Origin: Agromyces mariniharenae
GTDB taxonomy: Bacteria > Actinomycetota > Actinomycetes > Actinomycetales > Microbacteriaceae
DNA: 64,000 nt
Assembly (NCBI RefSeq): GCF_008122505.1
Contig: NZ_VSSB01000001.1
Span: 1,348,891-1,412,890 of the forward strand
Direction: 5' to 3'
A program made the position numbers and the translations under genes. The notes below the pieces were generated by a model. The model did no database searches, was not told the origin of the DNA, and worked only from the letters and a program-made list of their open reading frames with translations. The stretch's first letter is position 1; each line of letters opens with the position of its first letter. Below are positions 17,393 to 24,888 of this stretch, in pieces.

Positions 17393-18392
17393 GCGCGGGC
17401 GCTGTGGAGGCGCGCACCACGAGCTCGGGCGCGAAGAACACCTCGTCGCCGATCGCGCCCTCGCTCGACATCTGGCGCATGAGCAGCTCGATCACCATGC
17501 GGCCCATCGCCTCGATCGGCTGGCGCACGGTCGTGAGCGGCGGCTCCGTGCAGTTCATGAGCGCCGAGTCGTCGTAGCCGATGACCGACACGTCCTCGGG
17601 CACGCGCAGGCCGGCGCGACGCACCGCGCGGATCGCGCCGAGCGCCATCGGGTCGCTCGCGCAGATGATGCCCGTGACCCCGGCGGCGAGGAGCTTGGTC
17701 GCCGCGGTCTGCCCCGACTCGAGGGAGTACAGCGAGTGCACCACGCGGTCCTCGCCGAGCTCGACGCCGTGCCGCTCGGCCATGCGCAGGGCCGCGGCGT
17801 GCTTGCGCCGCGACGGGATGTGGTCGCTCGGCCCGAGCAGGATGCCGATGCGCTCGTGGCCGAGCTGCACCAGGTGCCCGAACGCCTGCTCCATCGACGT
17901 CGCGTCGTCGCACGACACCGTCGCGAAGCCGAGGTCGTCGATCGGCGCGTTCACGAGCACCGTGGGGAGCTTCAGCTCGACCAGCCGCGCGTAGTGGTCG
18001 TGGTTGACGTCGGCCTGCGAGTAGGCGCCGCCGGCGAAGATCACACCCGACACCTGCTGGTGCAGCAGCAGCTCGACGTAGTCGGACTCCGAGATGCCGC
18101 CGGCGGTCTGGATGCACAGGACGGGCGTGTACCCGTTCTGGGCGAGCCCGCCGCCGATCGCCTCGGCGAGCGCGGGGAAGATCGGGTTCTGCAGCTCGGG
18201 CATCACGAGGCCGACGAGCCGGGCGCGCTCGCCCCGCAGCTTCGTCGGCCGCTCGTAGCCGAGTACGTCGAGCGCGGTGAGCACGGCCTCGCGCGTCGAG
18301 GCCGAGACGCCCGGCTTGCCGTTGAGCACGCGACTCACGGTCGCCTCGCTCACGCCCACCTTGCGCGCGACGTCCGCCAGCCTCCTCGACAT
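17385..18392 (-). CDS. LacI-family transcriptional regulator
   Basis: The product is 335 aa. The N-terminal HTH is RRLADVARKVGVSEATVSRV with the hinge helix ending PTKLRGERARLVG. The periplasmic-binding-protein-like effector domain follows (GLVMPELQNPIFP, GIICASDPMALGAI, SVIGYDDSALM). The start at 18392 is chosen because TAGCAT sits 7 nt upstream; an ATG at 18401 is in frame. It very likely represses the downstream GH13 and sugar importer genes. The stop codon lies in the last unit of an 18-bp tandem repeat. Confidence 0.92.
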   Translation of the reverse strand: MSRRLADVARKVGVSEATVSRVLNGKPGVSASTREAVLTALDVLGYERPTKLRGERARLVGLVMPELQNPIFPALAEAIGGGLAQNGYTPVLCIQTAGGISESDYVELLLHQQVSGVIFAGGAYSQADVNHDHYARLVELKLPTVLVNAPIDDLGFATVSCDDATSMEQAFGHLVQLGHERIGILLGPSDHIPSRRKHAAALRMAERHGVELGEDRVVHSLYSLESGQTAATKLLAAGVTGIICASDPMALGAIRAVRRAGLRVPEDVSVIGYDDSALMNCTEPPLTTVRQPIEAMGRMVIELLMRQMSSEGAIGDEVFFAPELVVRASTAPAPR

Positions 18393-18399
18393 GAGCGAC

Positions 18400-18405
18400 A
18401 TGCTA
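18400..18405 (-). promoter_or_regulatory. -10 box TAGCAT, leaderless LacI gene
   Basis: It lies 7 nt upstream of the ATG at 18392. Confidence 0.5.
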
Positions 18406-18449
18406 CGGCAGGGAACGCAAGAACTCGACGATCCGTTGCGAGCATCCGC

Positions 18450-18487
18450 GTCAAGCCCTTGCCGGTACGGCATGCCGGGGCCAGCAT
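18450..18487 (+). promoter_or_regulatory. GTCAAG-N26-CAGCAT upstream element of the lipoprotein/NRAMP operon
   Basis: GTCAAG (18450-18455) is followed after 26 nt by CAGCAT (18482-18487), which is 7 nt before the ATG. The same arrangement recurs at 20973, 23565 (minus), 23626 and 30510. Confidence 0.5.
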
Positions 18488-18494
18488 CGGGAGC

Positions 18495-18971
18495 ATGCAG
18501 GCGTCCGGTCGACCACACGCGGCGCGCGTCGCGGCATCCGGCGCCCTCGTGCTGGCCGTGGTGCTGCTGGCCGGCTGCGCGAGCCCCGACGCGACCTTCG
18601 AGGCCGCCGTCGGCCAGGGGGTCGCCGCGATCGAGACCGCCCGGCTCGTGGTCGACCAGGAGCTCGACGGCCGCACCTTCCCCACGACCGCCCTCGCGAC
18701 GCTCGGCGACGCGCGCCGCGAGCTCGTCGATGCGACCGACCAGGTCGCCGAGACGGATGCCGCGGCGCCCGCCGAGGCCGAGACCCGCACCGAGGTGCTC
18801 GACGCCCTCGACGCGGCGCTCGACGCGGTGAACGCCGCCCGCGACGCGCTGGCTTCCGGTGTCGGATCGCTCGAGGCCGTCGTGCCGCAGCTCGACGCCG
18901 CCGCCGACGGGCTCACGGCCCTCGAACCGACCGTCGACGCCACCGGAGACGCGGCCGGGAGCGACGGATGA
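18495..18971 (+). CDS. Small Ala-rich lipoprotein
   Basis: The product is 158 aa. The lipobox LLAGC places a lipidated Cys near residue 27. The mature part is acidic and helical, with heptad-like Ala/Leu/Val spacing (EVLDALDAALDAVNAARDAL), suggesting a coiled coil. No known family was recognised. Its TGA overlaps the ATG of the NRAMP-like transporter (ATGA), so the two are coupled; it may assist the transporter at the outer membrane face (inference). Confidence 0.8.
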   Translation: MQASGRPHAARVAASGALVLAVVLLAGCASPDATFEAAVGQGVAAIETARLVVDQELDGRTFPTTALATLGDARRELVDATDQVAETDAAAPAEAETRTEVLDALDAALDAVNAARDALASGVGSLEAVVPQLDAAADGLTALEPTVDATGDAAGSDG

Positions 18972-20197
18972 AGAAGATCTTCGCCGTCGCGCTCGGCATC
19001 CTCACCGCGATCGGCGGGTTCGTCGACATCGGGGACCTGGTCACCAACGCGGTGGTCGGATCGCGATTCGGGCTCGGGCTCGCATGGGTGGTGCTCGTCG
19101 GCGTCGTCGGCATCTGCATCTACGCGCAGATGTCGGGTCGCGTCGCCGCGGTGAGCGGTCGGGCGACCTTCGAGATCATCCGCGAGCGGCTCGGTCCCCG
19201 GGCGGGGCTCGCGAACCTCGCGGCATCCTTCCTCATCAACCTGCTCACCGTCACCGCGGAGATCGGCGGCGTCGCCCTCGCGCTCCAGCTGGCCACGAGC
19301 GTGGACCCGATGTGGTGGATCCCAGTCGCCGCGTTCGGCGTGTGGATCGTGATCTGGCGGGCGCGGTTCGAGCTGCTGGAGAACGTGACGGGCATGCTGG
19401 GGCTCACCCTGATCGTGTTCGCCGTCGCGCTGTTCATGCTGTCGCCCGACTGGGGGCAGCTCGCCGGGCAGGCGCTGCAGCCCGGACCGCCGTCCGACGA
19501 GCCGGTCGCGACCTACTGGTTCTACGCGATCGCCCTGTTCGGCGCGGCGATGACGCCCTACGAGGTGTTCTTCTTCTCCTCGGGCGCGATCGAGGAGCGC
19601 TGGACGGAGAAGGACCTCGCGAAGTCGCGGCTCAACGTGCTCGTGGGCTTCCCCCTCGGTGGCCTGCTGTCGATCGCGATCGCCGGCTGCGCCGCCGTGG
19701 TGCTGCTGCCCCGGGCGATCGACGTGACGAGCCTCAGCCAGGTCGTGCTGCCCGTCGCCGAGGCGGGCGGCAAGCTCGCGCTGGCGTTCGCGATCGTGGG
19801 CATCCTCGCCGCGACGTTCGGCGCGGCCCTCGAGACCACGCTCTCGAGCGGGTACACGCTGGCGCAGTACTTCGGCTGGTCGTGGGGCAAGTTCCGCAAG
19901 CCCGCGAAGGCCGCGCGCTTCCACCTGGCGATGATCATCGGCCTGCTCATCGCCGTCGGGATCCTCGCCACCGGCGTCGACCCGATCCTCGTGACCGAGT
20001 ACTCGGTCGTCTTCTCGGCGGTCGCGCTGCCGCTCACGTACCTTCCGATCCTCATCATCGCGAACGACCGCGAGTACATGGGCGACCGCGTGAACGGCCG
20101 CGTCATGAACTTCGTCGGCCAGGTCTACCTGGTGATCATCCTGGCCGCGGCGCTCGCGGCCATCCCCCTGCTCATCGTGACGGGAGCCGGCGCATGA
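18968..20197 (+). CDS. NRAMP-family metal transporter with atypical metal-site motifs
   Basis: The product is 409 aa with about 11 membrane helices. The overall pattern is that of the NRAMP/APC fold. In helix 1 the usual DPGN motif reads DIGD, and in helix 6 the usual MPH motif region reads AAMTPYEVFF. Both positions form the metal site in Mn/Fe transporters, so substrate choice may differ, as in the NRAMP-related Mg transporters. It is flanked by ATGA overlaps on both sides, making a four-gene operon with a lipoprotein and two PRC-barrel-like proteins. Confidence 0.88.
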   Translation: MKKIFAVALGILTAIGGFVDIGDLVTNAVVGSRFGLGLAWVVLVGVVGICIYAQMSGRVAAVSGRATFEIIRERLGPRAGLANLAASFLINLLTVTAEIGGVALALQLATSVDPMWWIPVAAFGVWIVIWRARFELLENVTGMLGLTLIVFAVALFMLSPDWGQLAGQALQPGPPSDEPVATYWFYAIALFGAAMTPYEVFFFSSGAIEERWTEKDLAKSRLNVLVGFPLGGLLSIAIAGCAAVVLLPRAIDVTSLSQVVLPVAEAGGKLALAFAIVGILAATFGAALETTLSSGYTLAQYFGWSWGKFRKPAKAARFHLAMIIGLLIAVGILATGVDPILVTEYSVVFSAVALPLTYLPILIIANDREYMGDRVNGRVMNFVGQVYLVIILAAALAAIPLLIVTGAGA

Positions 20198-20610
20198 ACC
20201 ATGACTCGAAGGCGTTCGAGACGGATGCCGCGCCGCTGCCGGCGGGCCGCGTGCTCGACGCCCACCTGCACGTGCTCGACCGGCAAGTGCTCGACCGGGA
20301 CGAGGTGCCCGTGACCACGGCCGACGATCTCGAGCTCGACGGGATCGAGCTCGGCGCGCGCATCGAGCCCGGCTCGCCGCCGCCGACCGTGTCGGCGATC
20401 CTCACCGGGCCGCAGCTCATGATGCGCCTGTTCGGCGGTCACGCGCCGGCCGCGAGACGGGTGAGCATCCCCTGGCGCCTCGTGGCCGAGGTCGGCACCG
20501 TCATCCACCTGGGCGTGGCGGGCGACTCGCTCCAGGCCGGCTGGGCCGAACGCTGGGTGAGCCGCCACATCATCGGGCGCATCCCCGGAGGACGCCATGC
20601 TCCTGAGTGA
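20194..20610 (+). CDS. PRC-barrel-like protein
   Basis: The product is 138 aa. GRVLDAHLHVLDRQVLDRDE near the N-terminus, a turn region ELDGIELGARIEP and the C-terminal RVSIPWRLVAEVGTVIHL match the strand pattern of PRC-barrel domains, which occur near metal transporters and in ribosome-maturation proteins. The start overlaps the transporter stop (ATGA) and the end overlaps the next gene by 14 nt. A cytoplasmic accessory or regulator of the transporter is the best guess. Confidence 0.75.
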   Translation: MNHDSKAFETDAAPLPAGRVLDAHLHVLDRQVLDRDEVPVTTADDLELDGIELGARIEPGSPPPTVSAILTGPQLMMRLFGGHAPAARRVSIPWRLVAEVGTVIHLGVAGDSLQAGWAERWVSRHIIGRIPGGRHAPE

Positions 20611-20947
20611 CCTGCTCGGATCCGACGCCGTCGAGGCCGGCGGCCGGCGGCTCGGCGCCGTCATCGACGTGCGGCTCGAGATCTCGGGCGCGCCCGGCCA
20701 GCTGCTCGCGGCGACGGTCGTCACGGGCGTGCTCGTGAGCCCGCACAGCCGGTTCTCGACGTGGGGGTACGAGCGACGCGACGAGAACGGCCCCAACCTC
20801 ATCGCCCGGTTCCAGCGCTGGCTGCACCGCGGCACGTTCCTCGTGGCGTGGGACGACGTCGAGCGGGTCGACGAGGGTCGGGTCGTCTTCCGGCGGGGCT
20901 ACGCGGCGCGCGATGCCATGCTCCCGCGCGCGCCCCGGTCCAGCTGA
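20597..20947 (+). CDS. Second PRC-barrel-like protein
   Basis: The product is 116 aa. LLSDLLGSDAVEAGGRRLG and the strands AVIDVRLEI, ATVVTGVLVS and FLVAWDDVERVDEGRVVF suggest a small beta-barrel of PRC type. GGAGGA lies just upstream of the ATG inside the preceding gene, with which it overlaps. It closes the lipoprotein-NRAMP-PRC-PRC operon. Function is unknown. Confidence 0.72.
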   Translation: MLLSDLLGSDAVEAGGRRLGAVIDVRLEISGAPGQLLAATVVTGVLVSPHSRFSTWGYERRDENGPNLIARFQRWLHRGTFLVAWDDVERVDEGRVVFRRGYAARDAMLPRAPRSS

Positions 20948-20972
20948 CGCCGTAACCGGGCAGACTGGTGTC

Positions 20973-21010
20973 GTCAAGGGCTCGCCGCCGGATTCCGCGC
21001 GGCGTAGCGT
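20973..21010 (+). promoter_or_regulatory. GTCAAG-N26-TAGCGT upstream element
   Basis: GTCAAG (20973-20978) and TAGCGT (21005-21010) are 26 nt apart, the same spacing as at 23626. Transcription would start near 21017, giving a leader of about 47 nt with a ribosome binding site. Confidence 0.55.
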
Positions 21011-21063
21011 GAAGACGACACGGATGCCGCGAAGCATCCGCGTGCACTGGAAGGAGCAACACC

Positions 21064-21336
21064 ATGGACCAGTCGATCGGTCGGGTCGCCGCACCGACGA
21101 CGGAGGCGGGCGGACCCGACGCCCCCGAAGCAGCACCCACCACTGACCAACCCGACGCATCCGACCTCCCGCCCGGCGTGCTCGGACGCGTCCGCGACCT
21201 CCCGCCGTCGGGTCGCTACGACGACACCGGCATCACCGACCTCGACGAGCTGCAGCGCGCGATGGATCCGCTGGACCCGCGCAAGCCGGGCCGGGAGAAC
21301 GGCGATCCGCTCGATCCCGACGGACACGTGATCTGA
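21064..21336 (+). CDS. Small acidic disordered protein
   Basis: The product is 90 aa. It is Asp/Pro-rich without hydrophobic core, with DDTGITDLDELQRAMDPLDP in the middle, and is probably unstructured in solution. GGAAGGAG precedes the ATG. The family was not recognised. Its promoter carries the GTCAAG element, linking it to the stress-type genes of this block. Confidence 0.72.
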   Translation: MDQSIGRVAAPTTEAGGPDAPEAAPTTDQPDASDLPPGVLGRVRDLPPSGRYDDTGITDLDELQRAMDPLDPRKPGRENGDPLDPDGHVI

Positions 21337-21462
21337 CGATCGCTCCTCCCATCGCGTGTCGGATCCTGGCCGTCATGCCCGCTTCGGTCGCGCCCGCATA
21401 GCACGAACGATCCGGTGGCGCGCCCCCTCAGGCCCGACGTTTCCCTCGCCGTCGACGGCGAC

Positions 21463-21468
21463 TAGAGT
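21463..21468 (+). promoter_or_regulatory. -10 box TAGAGT, leaderless
   Basis: It lies 6 nt upstream of the ATG at 21475. Confidence 0.6.
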
Positions 21469-21474
21469 CGCCGC

Positions 21475-21798
21475 ATGGGCAAGCTCATCTACAACTCCTC
21501 GACACGCGAGATCGAGATCGACGATCGCACCCTCGCCCATCTGCGCGTCGCCATCCTGAACAAGCTGCGCCGCTCCGAGAGCTTCGCCATGACGTGGGAG
21601 CACGGGGTGGAGAACGGCAGCGGGCGCACGACGATGTGGTTGCACGAGTCCATCCCGCTGCAGTTCATCTTCAGCGGGAACCGCGCGCCCAAGCTCAACC
21701 GGTTCTGGATCGAGCAGATGCTCCTGTCGGCGAACAGCACCGCGGGCCTGCAGTACGTGCCCGAGCCCGCAGAGGACGACCCGATGGAGGCCGAGTAG
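21475..21798 (+). CDS. Small conserved protein, paralogue 1 of 3 (DUF7882-like)
   Basis: The product is 107 aa. It shares a core with the genes at 22727 and 25942: RTLAHLRVAILNKLRRSESF, then a W, GR.T.WLH.SIPL.F.F, L.R.WIE and SANST.G. From memory this is the Microbacteriaceae family catalogued as DUF7882, which older annotations mislabelled as ATP-dependent DNA ligase; there is no nucleotidyl-transferase lysine motif. Paralogue 1 is the most divergent. Role unknown. Leaderless start as in the other two copies. Confidence 0.82.
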   Translation: MGKLIYNSSTREIEIDDRTLAHLRVAILNKLRRSESFAMTWEHGVENGSGRTTMWLHESIPLQFIFSGNRAPKLNRFWIEQMLLSANSTAGLQYVPEPAEDDPMEAE

Positions 21799-21840
21799 CG
21801 GCATCCGTCGTCGTCGACTCGACGAGCGGGCGGATGCCGC
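21798..21840. terminator. Bidirectional hairpin built from GCGGCATCCG
   Basis: Arms GCGGCATCCG (21798-21807) and CGGATGCCGC (21831-21840) pair perfectly between convergent genes; the loop can form a small inner hairpin. Confidence 0.6.
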
Positions 21841-21845
21841 GACGC

Positions 21846-22061
21846 TCAGTCGACCGGCTCGATCTGCGTGAGCACGAAGCGCTGCTCGGCCGGCGTGAGC
21901 CGGTCGGGTGCGGGCTCGCCCGTGATCGACTCGATCTCCGCAGCCGTCTCGGCATCGATCGGCGCTGTGAGCTCCGCGAGCAGGCGGTGCTTCCCCTCGA
22001 TGGAGAGGTGCGGCCACCAGCGCTCGATCGCTCCGCGGTCCGTGTCATGCGTGGTGCTCAT
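21846..22061 (-). CDS. Small hypothetical protein
   Basis: The product is 71 aa. It is predicted all-helical: RGAIERWWPHLSIEGKHRLL followed by TAAEIESITGEPAPDRLTPAEQRFVLTQIE. AGGAG lies just upstream of the ATG. The family was not recognised. Convergent with paralogue 1 and separated by a hairpin. Confidence 0.7.
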   Translation of the reverse strand: MSTTHDTDRGAIERWWPHLSIEGKHRLLAELTAPIDAETAAEIESITGEPAPDRLTPAEQRFVLTQIEPVD

Positions 22062-22114
22062 GACTCCTCCTCGTCCCGATCCCCACTTCCCGTTTAGCAG
22101 CACGACCGGGGCGC

Positions 22115-22154
22115 TGCAAGCCCCTCGAACCGTTCGAGCCGGTCTGCCTACGGT
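22115..22154 (+). promoter_or_regulatory. Weak variant of the GTCAAG element (TGCAAG-N28-TACGGT)
   Basis: TGCAAG (22115-22120) and TACGGT (22149-22154) are 28 nt apart before the SRPBCC gene. One base and two spacing positions differ from the stronger copies, so membership is uncertain. Confidence 0.3.
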
Positions 22155-22194
22155 GGCACCCGGGCATCACGACATGCCCGGAACGGAGGAGATC

Positions 22195-22680
22195 ATGAGC
22201 ACGACCCTGAACGCGTCGGTCGAGGTCGACGTGCCCGTGCGGGTGGCCTACGACCAGTGGACCCAGTTCGAGGCGTTCCCCGAGTTCCTCGGCGGCGTCG
22301 AGGAGGTCACGCAGCTCGACGACACGCTGACCCACTGGGTTGCGAAGGTCGGCGGCGTGCGCCGCGAGTTCGACGCCAGGATCGTCGAGCAGGAGCCCGA
22401 CCGCGTCGTGGCGTGGGCGAGCATCGGCGAGGTGCTCCACCGTGGACGCGTGCGCTTCACGCCCGAGGGCGCCGACCGCACGAAGGTCGACGCCGAGATC
22501 GAGTGGGAGCCCGCGGACTTCGTCGAGAAGGTCGGCGCGGCACTGCAGCTCGACGACATGCAGGTGAAGCGCGACCTCAAGCGGTTCAAGGACTTCGTCG
22601 AGCACCGCGACGCCCCCACGGGCGGCTGGCGGGGCGAGGTGCACGGCGGCGTGGAGACGTCGCGCGACGACCTCCTGTAG
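22195..22680 (+). CDS. SRPBCC-family (cyclase/dehydrase-like) protein
   Basis: The product is 161 aa. It has the START/SRPBCC pattern: VEVDVPVRVAYDQWTQFEAF at the N-terminus, FPEFLGGVEEV, and the C-terminal helix DDMQVKRDLKRFKDFVEH. Such proteins bind hydrophobic ligands in a deep pocket; in actinobacteria they are often stress-induced. GGAGGA precedes the ATG. A strong hairpin follows. Confidence 0.9.
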   Translation: MSTTLNASVEVDVPVRVAYDQWTQFEAFPEFLGGVEEVTQLDDTLTHWVAKVGGVRREFDARIVEQEPDRVVAWASIGEVLHRGRVRFTPEGADRTKVDAEIEWEPADFVEKVGAALQLDDMQVKRDLKRFKDFVEHRDAPTGGWRGEVHGGVETSRDDLL

Positions 22681-22689
22681 CACGGCACG

Positions 22690-22720
22690 ACGAGGCGCAG
22701 CCCAGTGGGCTGCGCCTCGT
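22690..22720. terminator. Bidirectional hairpin terminator
   Basis: A perfect 14-bp stem (22690-22703 with 22707-22720) with a 3-nt loop lies between convergent genes. Confidence 0.85.
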
Positions 22721-22726
22721 TCGTCG

Positions 22727-23119
22727 TCAGGCGGGCTGCGTCTCCGTGCCGGTCTCGACCTCCTGCACGTCGACGCCCACCTGCACCGGCTGGTCGGCCG
22801 ACGTGGGGATGGGGTCGGTGTCGAGGTGCTCGGGCACGAGCTGGATGCCGCCCGTGCTGTTGGCCGAGCGCATGAGGTCCTCGATCCAACCGCGGCTCAG
22901 CTCGGGCGCCTCGGGTTCGTCGAACACGAACCGCAGCGGGATCGACGGATGCAGCCACAGCGTGCTGCGCCCGCGCGGCTGGTCGTCGGTGTGACGCCAC
23001 GACAGGGTGAAGCTCTCGCCTCGGCGGAGCTTGGTGGTGATGGCGATCTTCAGGTGCGCCAGCGCCCGGTCCTCGATGCCGATGGGGGTGCCTGAATCCC
23101 CGTAGTACAGCGTTCCCAC
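22727..23119 (-). CDS. Small conserved protein, paralogue 2 of 3 (DUF7882-like)
   Basis: The product is 130 aa. It begins GTLYYGDSGTPIGIEDRALA, nearly identical to paralogue 3, and carries the shared core with KLRRGESFTLSW, LWLHPSIPLRFVF and SANSTGGIQLVPE. A 30-residue acidic tail is unique to this copy. Start is GTG at 23119 with TATGCT 6 nt upstream (leaderless). No function known. Confidence 0.85.
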   Translation of the reverse strand: MGTLYYGDSGTPIGIEDRALAHLKIAITTKLRRGESFTLSWRHTDDQPRGRSTLWLHPSIPLRFVFDEPEAPELSRGWIEDLMRSANSTGGIQLVPEHLDTDPIPTSADQPVQVGVDVQEVETGTETQPA

Positions 23120-23125
23120 GGCAAC

Positions 23126-23131
23126 AGCATA
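23126..23131 (-). promoter_or_regulatory. -10 box TATGCT, leaderless
   Basis: It lies 6 nt upstream of the GTG at 23119. Confidence 0.6.
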
Positions 23132-23174
23132 CGTCGCCGCCGAGGATCGCGACCCATGTGTTTCCGACACGAGA

Positions 23175-23207
23175 ACGGCCCCTCGGCGCGAGGTGCCGAG
23201 GGGCCGT
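23175..23207 (-). terminator. Hairpin terminator of the hydrophobic peptide gene
   Basis: A perfect 13-bp stem (23175-23187 with 23195-23207) with a 7-nt loop lies 56 nt beyond the stop codon, followed by TTCTC in the minus direction. Confidence 0.8.
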
Positions 23208-23262
23208 CTGAAGGTGGGAGCGTGCGACGGGGGTCGCCCGTTCCCGTGGGGGGATCCCAGGG

Positions 23263-23427
23263 TCAGACCGTCCGGTTCCCGCCGATGAAGCGCACGAGGA
23301 ACACGATGGCCGCGATGATCAGCAGCGCGATTCCGACCCACAGCAGGAAGTTCAGCGTGGGCACCACACCACCCGTGATGAGCAGGATGATGGCGGCGAT
23401 GGCGATGACGGCGACGAGGATGTTCAT
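23263..23427 (-). CDS. 54-aa hydrophobic membrane peptide
   Basis: The product is 54 aa with two membrane helices (about residues 3-22 and 25-46) and a short basic tail ending GGNRTV. It resembles the DUF6131-type small hydrophobic proteins of actinobacteria. AAGGAGAG precedes the ATG. Its promoter carries the GTCAAC element at 23565-23527 and it is divergent from the SDR gene that has the same element. Confidence 0.78.
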   Translation of the reverse strand: MNILVAVIAIAAIILLITGGVVPTLNFLLWVGIALLIIAAIVFLVRFIGGNRTV

Positions 23428-23526
23428 GATCTCTCCTTCACGGTGATCCGCACCCGTGTTCGACGAGGCGGATCCGCCCGACGGGTGCGGGCGGGGCATC
23501 CGGACGCAGGTACGTCCGTGTCTCCG

Positions 23527-23565
23527 ACGGTAGGGGTCAGCGGCGACCCCGGCCTAGGGGTTGAC
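23527..23565 (-). promoter_or_regulatory. GTCAAC-N27-TACCGT upstream element (minus strand)
   Basis: On the minus strand GTCAAC (23565-23560) is followed after 27 nt by TACCGT (23532-23527). The 5' leader to the ATG would be near 95 nt. Confidence 0.5.
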
Positions 23566-23625
23566 CCCCGTTCGAGGGGAGTGCTAGATCCGCGGGCGCG
23601 ATCCCCATGATTCCGGGGTCCCGAT

Positions 23626-23663
23626 GTCAACCCCGCGCGGCCTCGGTCGGCGCCGCGTAGCGT
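23626..23663 (+). promoter_or_regulatory. GTCAAC-N26-TAGCGT upstream element of the SDR gene
   Basis: GTCAAC (23626-23631) and TAGCGT (23658-23663) are 26 nt apart, and the -10 box is identical to that at 21005. Confidence 0.55.
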
Positions 23664-23688
23664 GGCAGGCCTGACCGAAGGGGGCTTC

Positions 23689-24576
23689 ATGGTCATGAAC
23701 GAGCAACTGATCGATCCGACGACCAAGCACACGACCGATCCGTTCCCGAAGCAGGAGCAGGCTCCGCCCGGGCTCACCGAACGGATGACGCCGCAGCCCG
23801 ACCACGGCGAGCAGAGCTACCGCGGCAGCGGCCGCCTGGTCGGCCGACGCGCGCTCATCACCGGCGGCGACTCCGGCATCGGCCGCGCGGTCGCCATCGC
23901 CTTCGCACGCGAAGGCGCCCGGGTCGCCATCGCCTACCTGCCGAGCGAGCAGCACGACGCGGAGGAGACCGCGCACTGGATCACCGATGCCGGCAGCGAC
24001 CCGCTGCTGCTCCCCGGTGACCTGCGCAGCGAGCAGCACTGCAAGGACCTGGTCGCGCACACGGAACAGGCGTTCGGCGGACTCGACCTCCTCGTGCTGA
24101 ACGCGGCGCACCAGCGGAACCGGGGCGGCATCGACGAGATCCCGACCGCGGACTTCGAGGCCGTGGTGCGGGTCAACCTGTTCGCCCCCGTGTTCCTCGC
24201 GCGCGCCGCGGTGCCGCTCATGGACGCCGGCTCGAGCATCATCACCACCACGTCGATCCAGGGCTTCGACCCGTCGAGCGCGCTCGTGGACTACGCCATG
24301 ACGAAGGCGGCGCTCGTCGCGTTCACGAAGGCGCTGGCCGAGGAGCTCGGGCCTCGCGGCATCCGCGTGAACGCCGTGGCCCCCGGGCCGATCTGGACAC
24401 CGCTCATCCCCGCGACGGGATGGCCCGACAAGCTGCCCGAGTTCGGGCACAACACCCCGCTCGGACGAGCGGGCCAGCCGGCGGAGCTCGCGGGCGCCTA
24501 CGTGTACCTCGCATCGGACGACGCGTCGTACGTGTCGGGCGCCGTGCTGCCGGTGACGGGCGGCCGGGCGCTCTGA
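23689..24576 (+). CDS. SDR oxidoreductase, general-stress type (YdaD/YhdF-like)
   Basis: The product is 295 aa. The N-terminal 45-residue extension with TDPFPKQEQAPPGLTERM and PQPDHGEQSYRGSGRL is typical of the general stress protein 39 subgroup. The Rossmann motif is TGGDSGIG, and the catalytic set is Ser (TTTSIQG) with YAMTKAA. It should use NAD(P)H; the substrate is unknown. GAAGGGGG precedes the ATG at 23689; a second ATG lies at 23695. Confidence 0.92.
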   Translation: MVMNEQLIDPTTKHTTDPFPKQEQAPPGLTERMTPQPDHGEQSYRGSGRLVGRRALITGGDSGIGRAVAIAFAREGARVAIAYLPSEQHDAEETAHWITDAGSDPLLLPGDLRSEQHCKDLVAHTEQAFGGLDLLVLNAAHQRNRGGIDEIPTADFEAVVRVNLFAPVFLARAAVPLMDAGSSIITTTSIQGFDPSSALVDYAMTKAALVAFTKALAEELGPRGIRVNAVAPGPIWTPLIPATGWPDKLPEFGHNTPLGRAGQPAELAGAYVYLASDDASYVSGAVLPVTGGRAL

Positions 24577-24614
24577 CCGAGTGCCTCGACCGCAGAAGGA
24601 GGAAGGAGGACCGC

Positions 24615-24881
24615 ATGCCGGGTCGCAGGAACTCATCGCTGAAGGACCCGGAGCTCTACGAGGAGCTCCGTGACGACGGCGCGTCGAAGGAGAAGGCCGC
24701 GCGCATCTCGAATGCGGCGGCGAACCGGGGTCGCAGCGCGGTCGGCCGCAAGGGCGGCAAGGCCGGCGACTACGAGGACTGGACCGTCGAGCAGCTGCGC
24801 AAGCGCGCGAAGGAGCTCGGCCTCACCGGGTACAGCGGCAAGCGCAAGTCCGAGCTGATCTCGGCACTGCGCAACCACTGA
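24615..24881 (+). CDS. Small basic protein with Rho_N/SAP-like C-terminus
   Basis: The product is 88 aa. The N-terminal half (SSLKDPELYEELRDDGASKE, then KAARISNAAANRG) is a conserved actinobacterial segment (DUF7218-like). The C-terminal half (WTVEQLRKRAKELGLTGYSG) is the helix-turn-helix pattern of Rho_N/SAP domains that bind nucleic acid. GGAGGA precedes the ATG. It lies between the SDR and topoisomerase genes, 7 nt before the latter, so it may be cotranscribed with topoisomerase IB. Confidence 0.85.
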   Translation: MPGRRNSSLKDPELYEELRDDGASKEKAARISNAAANRGRSAVGRKGGKAGDYEDWTVEQLRKRAKELGLTGYSGKRKSELISALRNH

Positions 24882-24888
24882 GCCGCGG

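Noticed and set aside
23563..23575. TTGACC near 23561 as a plus-strand -35 box
   Set aside because: No gene starts at a suitable distance downstream on that strand; the bases are better explained as the minus-strand GTCAAC element.
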